Positions 14,584 through 21,405 of a stretch of 50,673 bases of DNA are shown here, in pieces. The notes beneath the pieces were generated by a model. It did not search any database, was not told the origin of the DNA, and saw only the letters and a program-made list of their open reading frames with translations. A program made the position numbers and the translations under genes. The DNA is from a virus. The stretch lies in IMG/VR virus record IMGVR_UViG_3300006847_000005, positions 1 through 50,673 of that record. One strand, 5' to 3'. Every line of letters begins with the position of its first letter. The first letter of the stretch is position 1.

Positions 14584-15028
14584 GAGGGTCTCCGTATCCG
14601 CATCGCCTGAGTAGATCGGTCATTTCATGTAGTCGGACACGAACGGGAGTGTACTGTGTATACGTCAAAGTCTCCGTCCAGTCATCCGGGTTCAACAGTC
14701 GATAGAAATCGCCAAGCCACATGATAGCCCAGAAATTACCAGCGTTGGTTAGACCCACGCCCTTTCGTTTGAGGACGAGAATACCATAGTCTGCCTTGGC
14801 ATTCTTCCGCTCCTCCTCCGTCTCCACCAGCCAGTCATCAATCAATCCGTCCGATGCCGTCTGTGCGGCGTTGCCGCCCTTCACTTCCCAGCATAGACCC
14901 GGAGTACCCGTCACGTCTCCTAGGTCCTTGGAACCGTGCAAGGCACGCCGCTCGGCGTGCGGCCAACCACTTGCTCGCAGCACGTTGACAACCGCCGTCT
15001 CGACCGGCGTGCCAATTGCACGACTCAT
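14561..15028 (-). CDS. PD-(D/E)XK resolvase-like nuclease
   Basis: 155 residues with an archaeal/phage Holliday-junction-resolvase-type core: E10 in the first helix, then GDVTGTPGLCWEVKGG giving D38, E48 and K50, the metal-binding triad. It would cut branched DNA or process replication intermediates before packaging. GAGGAG precedes the chosen ATG; an ATG 24 bases earlier is less likely. Confidence 0.7.
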   Translation of the reverse strand: MSRAIGTPVETAVVNVLRASGWPHAERRALHGSKDLGDVTGTPGLCWEVKGGNAAQTASDGLIDDWLVETEEERKNAKADYGILVLKRKGVGLTNAGNFWAIMWLGDFYRLLNPDDWTETLTYTQYTPVRVRLHEMTDLLRRCGYGDPHAEAADS

Positions 15029-15029
15029 C

Positions 15030-15212
15030 TTACTCCTCGATTCCGTATTCATGGATTACTATTTGACATTCCTCCATGAGATTACGAAGAGCACGTCGGA
15101 CATTTTCCGGTGTAGCCTCATCATCATAGATGGTGCTAAGCCAGCGGCTATAAGCCCGGTCCAACCTCTCCATAATCTCTTGCATAGTGTCAGCATCCAT
15201 GTCCGTCCTCAT
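15030..15212 (-). CDS. Small acidic helical protein
   Basis: 60 residues (MDADTMQEIMERLDRAYSRW), probably all helical, with no recognised family. It starts in an ATGA overlap with the preceding charged-helix gene and its end carries the ribosome site of the resolvase-like gene. Confidence 0.65.
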   Translation of the reverse strand: MRTDMDADTMQEIMERLDRAYSRWLSTIYDDEATPENVRRALRNLMEECQIVIHEYGIEE

Positions 15213-15343
15213 TTCTTCTTTCGTTGCTCGTCCTTTTTCTGTCGCTGTTGTTGGACGAGCTTCTGCCGTTGCTGCTCAGCAAGACGCCGAGCCTGTTCGG
15301 CAGCTATGCGGCGTTCCTGATCCCGTCTGTCCTGACCGGGCAT
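15209..15343 (-). CDS. Charged coiled-coil microprotein
   Basis: 44 residues composed almost entirely of Gln, Arg, Lys and Glu (AEQARRLAEQQRQKLVQQQR), predicted to be a single long helix. TAATG overlap upstream and ATGA downstream support translation. Function unknown. Confidence 0.55.
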   Translation of the reverse strand: MPGQDRRDQERRIAAEQARRLAEQQRQKLVQQQRQKKDEQRKKK

Positions 15344-15456
15344 TACTTCTTCGGTGGTGCCGGTCGGGGTGTGATGGGCGGCTTCTTCGGGTCACGCGGA
15401 TGCAACGGCTTGTCTGGCCGTGGCGGGCGTGGCGGATATCCCTTCGGGTCTGGCAT
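15343..15456 (-). CDS. Proline-rich 37-aa protein
   Basis: Almost only Pro, Lys, Arg and Asp (MPDPKGYPPRPPRPDKPL...), expected to be disordered. Joined to both neighbours by TAATG overlaps, which is the main reason to call it a gene. Confidence 0.5.
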   Translation of the reverse strand: MPDPKGYPPRPPRPDKPLHPRDPKKPPITPRPAPPKK

Positions 15457-15656
15457 TACTTCGCCTCCGCCTTGACGCGCTCGATGAGCACGGTCACTCG
15501 TGCGACACCGGCCCTGTCGGCAGCCTGGAACTCGGCTGTCGTAATGCCCGCGTCGAACTTGAACTCTCCGTCACTCCACAGCTTGTCCAGCTTTGCGTGA
15601 GCGAAGGGCTCGTCGCCCAGCTTGAGGGTTACCTTGTAATCGAATCGGTCTGCCAT
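15456..15656 (-). CDS. Hypothetical 66-aa protein
   Basis: Starts MADRFDYKVTLKLGDEPFAH, a compact alpha/beta-looking protein. The start is ATG 15656 with AGAGGAG upstream; a longer in-frame start at 15704 would abut the ATPase stop. It lies directly downstream of the RecA-like ATPase. No family recognised. Confidence 0.65.
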   Translation of the reverse strand: MADRFDYKVTLKLGDEPFAHAKLDKLWSDGEFKFDAGITTAEFQAADRAGVARVTVLIERVKAEAK

Positions 15657-15703
15657 TGTTCTTCTACTCCTCTGGTGGGCAGCCAGTAGGTCTAGCTGCC
15701 ACA

Positions 15704-16489
15704 TTAGCCGAAATGCATATTCGAATAGTTGAATGACAGGTCTACGGCGACCCGTCCTGACTTATCACTCGGGCCACTCCTGTTCTTGACAGGTGCAGCA
15801 TACTTGTGCCCGCCGCCGCCTTCGCCTAGGGTGATCACCAGGGCGGGCTTCTGGCTCACCTTACCATGGATCGCCTTGCGCGGCGGTGCCGGATCATCCC
15901 TATACTCCTCCGACGTATGGTGTAGGACGAGGATGAACGGATACTCCGTGCGTGCAAGGGACGTGAGCCCCTTCATGACACGGCGCATACCGCCCCACTC
16001 GTCCTCCCCGTATCCGTCAACATCGGTGAGGTTATCGACCACCATGAAGTCTGGACTCTCGCCCCACATTTCCTGAAAGGCAAGCAGTTCCTCGTGCATG
16101 GTATCGTAGGTGATGTCCGGCTCGAAGGACCACTTGAGTCCCTTCGTGTTGTCGTACAGTGTTTCCAGAGAACCCGAGTCCTCCGACTCTAGCATGTACT
16201 CGGCGGTGGCCACGTCATTGCTGAACGTGGTCATGGCCAAGGCCCGAGACGCCTGCACCAGGGGGGTGCTGTCAGCCGAGAAGTACAACCCCTTGAGGTT
16301 GAAGTCCTTGACCCACCGAGTAGCATGCCAGAGTGCGAGCAGAGACTTGCCAGCACCAGGCTGACCAGCGATCATAGCCACCTCGCCTCGACGGAACAAC
16401 ATCTTCCGTTGCTCGAAAGCAGGGAATACCGATGGAAGGGGATGGCCCCCCTGTCCGTTCGCCAGGATGGCTCGATCTAGAGACTTCAC
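15704..16489 (-). CDS. RecA/DnaB-like ATPase, putative helicase
   Basis: 261 residues, a single RecA-fold domain: Walker A AGQPGAGKS (41-49), Walker B FMVVD (148-152), then a LVLHHTSEE segment and Lys/Arg-rich C-terminus like the DnaB/KaiC group. It lacks the N-terminal domain of full replicative helicases, so it may be a minimal helicase or a recombination ATPase. GTG start coupled to the upstream stop. The nearby primase supports a replication role. Confidence 0.75.
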   Translation of the reverse strand: MKSLDRAILANGQGGHPLPSVFPAFEQRKMLFRRGEVAMIAGQPGAGKSLLALWHATRWVKDFNLKGLYFSADSTPLVQASRALAMTTFSNDVATAEYMLESEDSGSLETLYDNTKGLKWSFEPDITYDTMHEELLAFQEMWGESPDFMVVDNLTDVDGYGEDEWGGMRRVMKGLTSLARTEYPFILVLHHTSEEYRDDPAPPRKAIHGKVSQKPALVITLGEGGGGHKYAAPVKNRSGPSDKSGRVAVDLSFNYSNMHFG

Positions 16490-16624
16490 TTAGCCCCAAC
16501 TCCTCTTGCTCACGTTCTCGTACTGTAGTCGGTATACGAATCCCGCGTTGAGTAGTTCCTTGGCGATGTTCAGTGCCCGGTTCCGAGGCATGTTTGGCTC
16601 GGCCCGCTGGATGACATCCGCCAT
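16490..16624 (-). CDS. Small helical DNA-binding-like protein
   Basis: 44 residues: MADVIQRAEPNMPRNRALNIAKELLNAGFVYRLQY. The 'PNMPRNRALNIAKELLNAGF' helix pair resembles a winged-helix fragment, but it is too short to assign. A longer in-frame reading overlaps the gene before and was not used. Confidence 0.5.
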   Translation of the reverse strand: MADVIQRAEPNMPRNRALNIAKELLNAGFVYRLQYENVSKRSWG

Positions 16625-16628
16625 GTGG

Positions 16629-16817
16629 CTACTCAACGGGTACGTCTCGCTGCTCAAGTTCGTACTCTCCAATTCCCTCACTGACCGCCTCGTCAATGGC
16701 CTCCTCAATCTTTGGCCAGACCGACTCAGCAATTGCTGCCGCCGTATCCGACGAGAAAGGCTGAGTCTTTCGGAGTTCTTCGAGGTCGTCATAGAAACGT
16801 TCCTTGTCGTAAGCCAT
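16629..16817 (-). CDS. Small helical protein, PFS-TA motif
   Basis: 62 residues, acidic and helical; paralogue-like to the product at 10242-10448 through the DDLEELRKTQPFSSDTAAAIA stretch (L-x-x-L, PFS, TA-AIA). Function unknown. Confidence 0.65.
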   Translation of the reverse strand: MAYDKERFYDDLEELRKTQPFSSDTAAAIAESVWPKIEEAIDEAVSEGIGEYELEQRDVPVE

Positions 16818-17006
16818 TTACTTGAGCCCCTTCAAGTTATCGTTGACGGTCTTGATTTCGGCCTCAACCTCACCGAGCGCCTGCTCGACTTCGGCCTCCT
16901 GGCCCTTGATGACCTCAAGCTGCTCATTCAGACCCGCCTTGCGAGTCGTCAGGCCAGCCAGTCGATCATTGAGGATACGCTGTACGTATGCCTGCGTTGT
17001 ATCCAT
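16818..17006 (-). CDS. Coiled-coil protein
   Basis: 62 residues with heptad-like hydrophobics throughout (LNEQLEVIKGQEAEVEQAL), a clear coiled coil. It resembles small phage proteins of the chemotaxis-receptor-like or spanin-like coil type, but has no membrane anchor. Function unknown. Confidence 0.65.
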   Translation of the reverse strand: MDTTQAYVQRILNDRLAGLTTRKAGLNEQLEVIKGQEAEVEQALGEVEAEIKTVNDNLKGLK

Positions 17007-17019
17007 TAGTCTCCTGTCC

Positions 17020-17418
17020 TTACTGTATGTTATAGTCCGGAACGACGGACTCGGGCTTGAAAGTCACCCGGTAGTGATCCGTACTCACGTTCACCGGGTC
17101 TGCCTGTAGAACAAAGTATGTCACATTGTCCGATAGCCCAAGGAAGTGCTTAGAGTAGCCACTCTTGTCCTTGCAAGTAACCTCCAATTGCCTGCCCTCG
17201 TCATCAATGGAACAGTAACCCTCGAACTCGGCGACATACTTGTCGGTGATGCCGTTGTAGAATACGATCTGTCGCGGCACCTCGAAGTTGTCAGCGGCCT
17301 TGCTGATATTCTCCGATGCCACCTCAGCGTCGTCGCTACAGGACGACAGTCCAACGATGACCGCGAACGCCAGGAGGGCAGCCGCAATCATGCGTGGAAA
17401 TGTTAAATGCTTGCTCAT
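17020..17418 (-). CDS. Phage lipoprotein, beta-sandwich type
   Basis: 132 residues with a lipoprotein signal: basic start, hydrophobic core and LSSC lipobox (Cys27). The mature part, with EVPRQIVFYNGITDKYVAEFEGYCS and HFLGLSDNVTYFVLQADP, matches a lipoprotein family widespread in actinobacteriophages, believed to be a beta-sandwich. It should be anchored on the outer face of the host membrane; superinfection exclusion is a common guess, unproven. ATGA overlap with the upstream membrane protein. Confidence 0.75.
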   Translation of the reverse strand: MSKHLTFPRMIAAALLAFAVIVGLSSCSDDAEVASENISKAADNFEVPRQIVFYNGITDKYVAEFEGYCSIDDEGRQLEVTCKDKSGYSKHFLGLSDNVTYFVLQADPVNVSTDHYRVTFKPESVVPDYNIQ

Positions 17419-17660
17419 GCAGTAATCTCCCGTCCGTTGACGTGATACATCCTCGTCTCATAGAGAATCTGTTCCGACAGGATACCCCGGTCGGCGTCCT
17501 CTATGGCGAAGTTAGCACACGCATGAATAGTTTCTTCCGCCAAACCTAGCTTGAGTCGTAGTTCCCTAGTCTCGATCTTGGTTCCCTTGTCGGGGAAGCG
17601 CGTTCCCAAAAGGAACGCACCCCCCACGATCACAAGGAAAATCACCAGGGTAACGAACAT
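17415..17660 (-). CDS. N-terminally anchored membrane protein
   Basis: 81 residues: TM helix at about 2-20 (FVTLVIFLVIVGGAFLLG) followed by a charged, helical cytoplasmic or external domain. The ATG is in the TAATG overlap with the gene before; a GTG 18 bases earlier is possible. Followed directly by the lipoprotein. Confidence 0.65.
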   Translation of the reverse strand: MFVTLVIFLVIVGGAFLLGTRFPDKGTKIETRELRLKLGLAEETIHACANFAIEDADRGILSEQILYETRMYHVNGREITA

Positions 17661-18088
17661 TACCGGTTGCGCTTCCACTCCTCGCCAGTCTCCGCATCAC
17701 GCGGCTGACAGGCATTCGGGTCACCCTTCTTGAGCGGGCAGAAATATGCTTGCCACTGTCCGCCGTTGTAGTACCTCATCTGGCCGTGGTCACAGTACTG
17801 CTGACCGGCACCCTCGCCTCGCTCGCGAGACTCGGCGGCGTCCTTACGCCGTCCGTAGCCACCGCTGCGCGGAGCCGATTCCGAGCGCTCGGTGGGTTCC
17901 GAGGTCGTACCGGGCATAGCCCGCCTCACGGTATCCGTCGCCTCGGCCAGACGCAATGCGTCCATCACCTTGTCCATGTCGGGGTCGTCCAGGACCTCCC
18001 ACATTTCGGACCAGGTGTCCGCCCCTACATGCACGTTACCGTACGGCACGGTCGGGATGGTGGCCTCGATTCGCCACTTGTCAGTCAC
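17660..18088 (-). CDS. Hypothetical protein with C-terminal Cys/His cluster
   Basis: 142 residues: an ordered N-terminal ~55 (TIPTVPYGNVHVGADTWSEM), a low-complexity Arg/Ser/Gly linker, and a C-terminal CDHGQMRYY...AYFCPL...NACQ that could bind zinc. This layout resembles phage ssDNA-binding or zinc-tail proteins, but I cannot assign it. AGGAGG precedes the GTG start. Confidence 0.65.
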   Translation of the reverse strand: MTDKWRIEATIPTVPYGNVHVGADTWSEMWEVLDDPDMDKVMDALRLAEATDTVRRAMPGTTSEPTERSESAPRSGGYGRRKDAAESRERGEGAGQQYCDHGQMRYYNGGQWQAYFCPLKKGDPNACQPRDAETGEEWKRNR

Positions 18089-18413
18089 TTGTTTCCTCCT
18101 TCGCGACTATTCTTCTATCGGTTTCCAAACTCTCGTATTCCGCGATCAATGCGTCCCGGAAATCCGTCGCCATTTCAGCAAAGGCAATAGCCTTGCGAAG
18201 CTGATTCGCCTCCTCCTGTACGTCGTCACCCATGAAGAACTCAAGGGTGGCCACTCGACTACAGTCACCTACGGAGAAGAACGCGTCGATAGTACCGGCG
18301 TCACCCTTCGTCCTCGGGAACCGCTTGATCTGCGCCAGCACGTGTGCGTGACTGTTGTAGCCGGGACTGTTGAGCCACCGTCTGCGGTAGAACCTCCGCT
18401 TGCTTCGTGCCAT
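18081..18413 (-). CDS. Hypothetical basic protein
   Basis: 110 residues with a very basic N-terminus (MARSKRRFYRRRW), a middle 'TIDAFFSVGDCSRVATLEFF' and a helical C-terminus. GGAGG precedes the ATG. It lies in the replication operon; a nucleic-acid-binding role is only a guess. Confidence 0.65.
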   Translation of the reverse strand: MARSKRRFYRRRWLNSPGYNSHAHVLAQIKRFPRTKGDAGTIDAFFSVGDCSRVATLEFFMGDDVQEEANQLRKAIAFAEMATDFRDALIAEYESLETDRRIVAKEETSD

Positions 18414-18438
18414 GTCTTACCTCCGTCCAGAGAGTATA

Positions 18439-18576
18439 TCACATGTGTCGGCTGTTTGTGGGCAGACAGGCCATGCAAATCAGCCACAATCCACCGAAGA
18501 ACAGGGTCGTCAGCGGATCACCTGTGCTGATCGCCATAGCGAACAGCACGAACATCGCCCACATCAGCAACCACAT
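18439..18576 (-). CDS. Small membrane protein, two TM segments
   Basis: 45 residues, nearly all hydrophobic, with a polar turn (STGDPLT) between two helices. Its ATG overlaps the nuclease stop (TAATG). Function unknown. Confidence 0.55.
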   Translation of the reverse strand: MWLLMWAMFVLFAMAISTGDPLTTLFFGGLWLICMACLPTNSRHM

Positions 18577-19247
18577 TAGAAGTCGGGTACCTCCGCTACC
18601 TTTTCGGGGTGCTCGGACATCACCCAGCACCAGTCTCGCACGCCGCAGGAGCCGCACAGTGGTCCCGGATTCGGGACGTATAGGTTCTGGTTGATCATAT
18701 TCCTGCTGGCCTGTAGCACCTTGCCCACTCGCCGGTCGGTGTACCGATCCAGTACGAAGTACGGACCCGTGTCCGCCTTGCGGGCGTTGTAGAACGCACC
18801 GAACTTCACCCTCACTCCAAAGCGAGCGTCGATAGCGCATGCGTACTCTCCAAGCTGCATCGGGGACTTGGGTGTACCGGAACCGGTTTTCCAGTCTACG
18901 ATGATGAGGTCACCGTCACTGTCTCGGACGACGACATCAATGTGTCCTCGCCACGGGATGCCGCCAATCGCGATGCCGTCGATTCCCAACTCGATAGCCA
19001 GACTACCAGTAGGTGTGCGCCACACTTCCCATCCCTCTTCAACAGCCATACGATCCCACCAAGCGACCCAAGCGGCAACCATCTTGGGACCCTCAGTAAG
19101 CCAGTAATCCTGGTTTTCCTTGTCTGGCCAAGCCTTAGACTTACGACCAGACGCTCGCCAGTCCTCCGGGGGAACGTCTGTCCACTGCTGCGCCTCTTCC
19201 ATTGCAGCGTGGAACTCGTCCGTGAAGAAATGTTCATAGTCAGTCAT
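18576..19247 (-). CDS. PD-(D/E)XK/Cas4-like nuclease, C-terminal part (split gene)
   Basis: 223 residues containing the RecB/Cas4-type core: GHIDVVV (D104), IVDWKTG (D118, K120), a QL..Y motif (131-135), and three C-terminal cysteines C198-x2-C201-x5-C207 typical of the iron-sulphur clasp. The enzyme's first motif and the fourth cysteine lie on the preceding ORF, in another frame with an 8-base overlap. A stop in this frame occurs two codons upstream of its ATG. Probable 5'-3' exonuclease for recombination or host DNA degradation. Confidence 0.8.
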   Translation of the reverse strand: MTDYEHFFTDEFHAAMEEAQQWTDVPPEDWRASGRKSKAWPDKENQDYWLTEGPKMVAAWVAWWDRMAVEEGWEVWRTPTGSLAIELGIDGIAIGGIPWRGHIDVVVRDSDGDLIIVDWKTGSGTPKSPMQLGEYACAIDARFGVRVKFGAFYNARKADTGPYFVLDRYTDRRVGKVLQASRNMINQNLYVPNPGPLCGSCGVRDWCWVMSEHPEKVAEVPDF

Positions 19248-19437
19248 CGCCTACCTTCTCTCTGAGGATTTTCTCGATGCAGGCGTGGACTGCGTTCCCC
19301 CCGACGAGTGCCCAGGCTGAACCGGAATCCATCTTGAGTACCCGTTCCAGTCGATACTGTTCGCCACAGGTGGCAAGGCTCGTATGACGGGAGAAGGACA
19401 TCGGCGGCGGGCCATCAGGAATTCCAGTATCCGTCAT
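19240..19437 (-). CDS. PD-(D/E)XK/Cas4-like nuclease, N-terminal part (split gene)
   Basis: 65 residues with the family's opening SFSRHTSLATCGEQYRL (C24, the first iron-sulphur ligand) and VGGNAVHACIEKI (H51, active-site motif I). It ends DD-stop as UGA followed by C, next to the start of the second part. Reading +1 across the stop gives continuous family sequence (...KVGDD/DYEHFF...). Either a programmed or translational-coupling split, or a single-base indel in the assembly. Confidence 0.7.
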   Translation of the reverse strand: MTDTGIPDGPPPMSFSRHTSLATCGEQYRLERVLKMDSGSAWALVGGNAVHACIEKILREKVGDD

Positions 19438-19579
19438 GATCCAACCTTCCATAGTAGAAGAGAATGGTGGTCGGCTCGTAGCCTGGCTCGGTCTTGTAGA
19501 TGCCATACCAGATACCATAGGAGTCGCACGTAATGAGAGGCTGTTGTGCCTCATGTGTACCCCTCTGAATTCTAATCAT
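19415..19579 (-). CDS. Hypothetical 54-aa protein
   Basis: Starts MIRIQRGTHEAQQPLITCDS and continues YGIWYGIYKTEPGYEPTTIL, an aromatic-rich, beta-like sequence that clearly reads as protein. The ATG overlaps the WhiB stop, and its end overlaps the nuclease start by 23 bases. It was the best-fitting frame in this gap. No family recognised. Confidence 0.65.
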   Translation of the reverse strand: MIRIQRGTHEAQQPLITCDSYGIWYGIYKTEPGYEPTTILFYYGRLDHDGYWNS

Positions 19580-20315
19580 TTAGACTGATCACTCCGTCTC
19601 GTTCCGTGATTCGGTCTTGGAGTTGTAGCATAGCCTGCTCGAATGAAGGGCGGCGATTAGCCGCCAGCCGAGCGTATAGCTTCGGTCGCGTAGCTTCCTC
19701 ACCCAGCGCATGAATACCCCGGATGACTCCGGCGACGGCTGCTTCGAGGGGCGTTGCCCTGACGGTTGCTGTAACAGGTTTTCCGGCTTGGCGAGCACGC
19801 TCTCGTAGAATCTTAGTACGGCGTCGTAGTCCTCGCTTCTCATCAGGATCGCACCAGGCGCAGTACTCGACAGTCGTGTTGTTGGCCAGTCGATTGCCAC
19901 AACCCCCGGCGCAATAGTCCGTGCGAAGTTCCCCTCGCTTCTGGCGAGAGCTATAACTGGTACCGCCCCAAATCCCGTGCTCTTCGTTCCGTCCGTACTC
20001 AAGACATTCCTCCCTCACCGGACACGCGTTGCATATCTGCCTTGCCTCGCTGTTGAGTCCGCCGTGCTCGGGAAAGAATATCTCGGGGTCCTCCCCGACG
20101 CAGTTCGCTTCCGTCATCCAGTCGCTCTGCCTCAGGTCCGTCCCAACTCTCTGAATCAGGCTCAACCACACGTTCCCACTGGATGTCCCCCGCTGCCTTC
20201 GACCACCCTGGCCGTTCAGGCTTGCGCGGCCTGCTGGGCCGCTGACGGACCGGGCGACCCATTGATCCCCAGCGTCCATAGTTGTCAGCACTCGCTTGGG
20301 CCTGACGTTGGGCAC
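19572..20315 (-). CDS. whiB-like: WhiB-family iron-sulphur transcription factor with extra zinc ribbon
   Basis: A Wbl regulator: WhiB proteins bind a [4Fe-4S] cluster and host sigma factor SigA and occur in Actinobacteria and their phages. Ligands are C72, C95, C98 and C104 (C-x22-C-x2-C-x5-C), followed by GIWGG (114-118). A second CxxxC...CxxC group (C135, C139, C152, C155) and a helical C-terminus extend it beyond the usual ~100 residues. A GTG with AGGAGG four bases upstream gives 247 residues, but the first ~65 look like out-of-frame sequence; ATG 20117 would give a conventional start. First recognisable gene of the operon, so likely an early regulator. Confidence 0.8.
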   Translation of the reverse strand: MPNVRPKRVLTTMDAGDQWVARSVSGPAGRASLNGQGGRRQRGTSSGNVWLSLIQRVGTDLRQSDWMTEANCVGEDPEIFFPEHGGLNSEARQICNACPVREECLEYGRNEEHGIWGGTSYSSRQKRGELRTDYCAGGCGNRLANNTTVEYCAWCDPDEKRGLRRRTKILRERARQAGKPVTATVRATPLEAAVAGVIRGIHALGEEATRPKLYARLAANRRPSFEQAMLQLQDRITERDGVISLND

Positions 20316-20397
20316 GTGTCCTCCTCTTCATCCGATGACCTCGATGCTTCAAGTGTCGCTTACGCTGCTCTCGGTACGGCCAGTTGACCCTACCCAC
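19999..20397 (-). CDS. ORF overlapping the WhiB gene 5' half
   Basis: A 132-codon frame from a GTG eight bases after GGAGG: a basic N-terminus (KRHLKHRGHRMKRRTRAQRQ) then GDIQWERVVEPDSESWDG. Upstream of 20117 it reads more like protein than the WhiB frame does. It is the first ORF after the promoter at 20429. Either a separate gene overlapping WhiB by up to 317 bases, or the true N-terminus of WhiB reached by a frameshift. Confidence 0.4.
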   Translation of the reverse strand: MGRVNWPYREQRKRHLKHRGHRMKRRTRAQRQAQASADNYGRWGSMGRPVRQRPSRPRKPERPGWSKAAGDIQWERVVEPDSESWDGPEAERLDDGSELRRGGPRDILSRARRTQQRGKADMQRVSGEGGMS

Positions 20398-20428
20398 AGG
20401 CACCACCTCCAATAGTTGACATGTGTCT

Positions 20429-20457
20429 ACTATAGCAGATGGATCGGCTCCTGTCAA
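20429..20457 (-). promoter_or_regulatory. Consensus sigma-A promoter for the middle operon
   Basis: Reading the minus strand: TTGACA (20457-20452), 17-nt spacer, TATAGT (20434-20429). It faces left toward WhiB and the replication genes, with initiation expected near 20422. This is close to the ideal housekeeping-sigma sequence. Confidence 0.85.
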
Positions 20458-20594
20458 GTCGAAGAAACTGTCGGTTCTGGCCGAGGACCTCTAGACAGAA
20501 TCGGAAAATGGGTGTATTTTTGCAGCTACCCGGAGGGTAGTGGTTATAGTATGTATTACTTACTTCTTCTTCTGTTTTCGTTTTAGACGAGAAG

Positions 20595-20620
20595 AGGGTA
20601 GCCCCGTTAAGGGCTACCCT
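20595..20620 (-). terminator. Intrinsic terminator after the NlpC/P60 gene
   Basis: A perfect 10-bp stem (AGGGTAGCCC/GGGCTACCCT) with a 6-nt loop, eight bases past the hydrolase stop. On the minus strand it is followed by a pyrimidine-rich CTTCTCGTCT rather than a pure T-run. Confidence 0.75.
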
Positions 20621-20627
20621 CAGTCTC

Positions 20628-21089
20628 TTACCTCCGTCGTAGTGTTCCTGCATCCCACTGCCCGGTCCATGGGTTGTCCCGGTGTACCGTCTGTCCTGGC
20701 CGTGGTGCGTGTAGCATGACTCGCCTGCCGTGCTTCCACTTGAGGAAGATAGCGACATGGTACGTGCTGCTGCGACTGCCATTGTTGAAGAACATGAAGT
20801 CGCCACGCTTAAGGTGTGACTTGCGAATGGGCCTTGCCCGCATCGCCAGGTCACGGGAAGTCCGGGGAATGTTGAATCCCACTCGCTCCCGATATGCAAA
20901 ATAGGTGAGTCCCGAACAGTCGAACGCGTTGGGTCCGTCTGCTCCGTAGACGTAGGGGTCTCCAATCTGTCGTACCGCAATCTCTACGGCATGGTGGATT
21001 CGTCGGTCGCGCTTTCCGGCGTCGGCTGCTACTTCACTGCCCAGGATTAGACCTAGGCAGATGGCCAACACCACTGCCATCTTGCGCAT
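20628..21089 (-). CDS. Secreted NlpC/P60 peptidoglycan endopeptidase
   Basis: 153 residues with a Sec signal peptide (hydrophobic 5-17, cleavage near Ala24) and a complete NlpC/P60 domain: FDCSG (Cys58), HVAIF (His111) and HAPRPG (His127). Such enzymes cut the peptide stem of the wall. A signal peptide lets it leave the cell without a holin, so it could act in lysis or modify the wall during infection. AAGGAG precedes the ATG. It lies between two hairpin terminators and has no obvious promoter of its own. Confidence 0.85.
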   Translation of the reverse strand: MRKMAVVLAICLGLILGSEVAADAGKRDRRIHHAVEIAVRQIGDPYVYGADGPNAFDCSGLTYFAYRERVGFNIPRTSRDLAMRARPIRKSHLKRGDFMFFNNGSRSSTYHVAIFLKWKHGRRVMLHAPRPGQTVHRDNPWTGQWDAGTLRRR

Positions 21090-21109
21090 TCTCTCTCCTT
21101 CTCTTGACG

Positions 21110-21146
21110 AAAAAGGCCCCCGCCAGCCTAAAGGCTGACAGAGGCC
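21110..21146 (-). terminator. Intrinsic terminator of tRNA cluster 1
   Basis: On the minus strand GGCC...GGCC closes a nearly continuous hairpin with inner stem CAGCC-TTTA-GGCTG, followed by TTTTT. It lies between tRNA-Cys and the NlpC/P60 gene. Confidence 0.85.
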
Positions 21147-21180
21147 AGTCTCAGCGTGATGATGAGATTGAATTGTGTAG

Positions 21181-21252
21181 AGGTACTGACGAGACTCGAA
21201 CTCGCATGGTTCCGCTTTGCAGGCGGATGGCTAGCCACTCACCCACAGTACC
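21181..21252 (-). tRNA. tRNA-Cys (GCA)
   Basis: Acceptor GGTACTG/CAGTACC, anticodon stem TCCGC/GCGGA around loop CTGCAAA, T-loop TTCGAGT, discriminator U as is usual for Cys. No encoded CCA. Last tRNA of cluster 1. Confidence 0.9.
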
Positions 21253-21325
21253 AGGGTGCCTGTGTTCCCACTATCTCACGGGTTAGGGAGTCCCGATACC
21301 TCATTGAATGCCACAGGCAGCACAG
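21253..21325 (-). ncRNA. tRNA-sized structured spacer, possible degenerate tRNA
   Basis: Exactly 73 nt between two tRNAs. The ends pair (TGCCTGT/ACAGGCA) like an acceptor stem, and an inner CGGG/CCCG hairpin has loop CTCCCTA, which would give anticodon CCC (Gly). But there is no T-arm consensus and the D-arm is poor. A decayed or highly atypical tRNA, or another small RNA. Confidence 0.3.
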
Positions 21326-21404
21326 TGCGCCGATCAGGAATCGAACCTAACCTGCCGAAGCGAGAGTTTTACAGACTCCCTGTACCACCAGGTACTTCCG
21401 GCGC
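21326..21404 (-). tRNA. tRNA-Tyr (GTA)
   Basis: Acceptor GCGCCGG/TCGGCGC, anticodon loop CTGTAAA, extended variable arm as expected for bacterial tRNA-Tyr, T-loop TTCGATT, discriminator A. Confidence 0.9.
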
Positions 21405-21405
21405 G

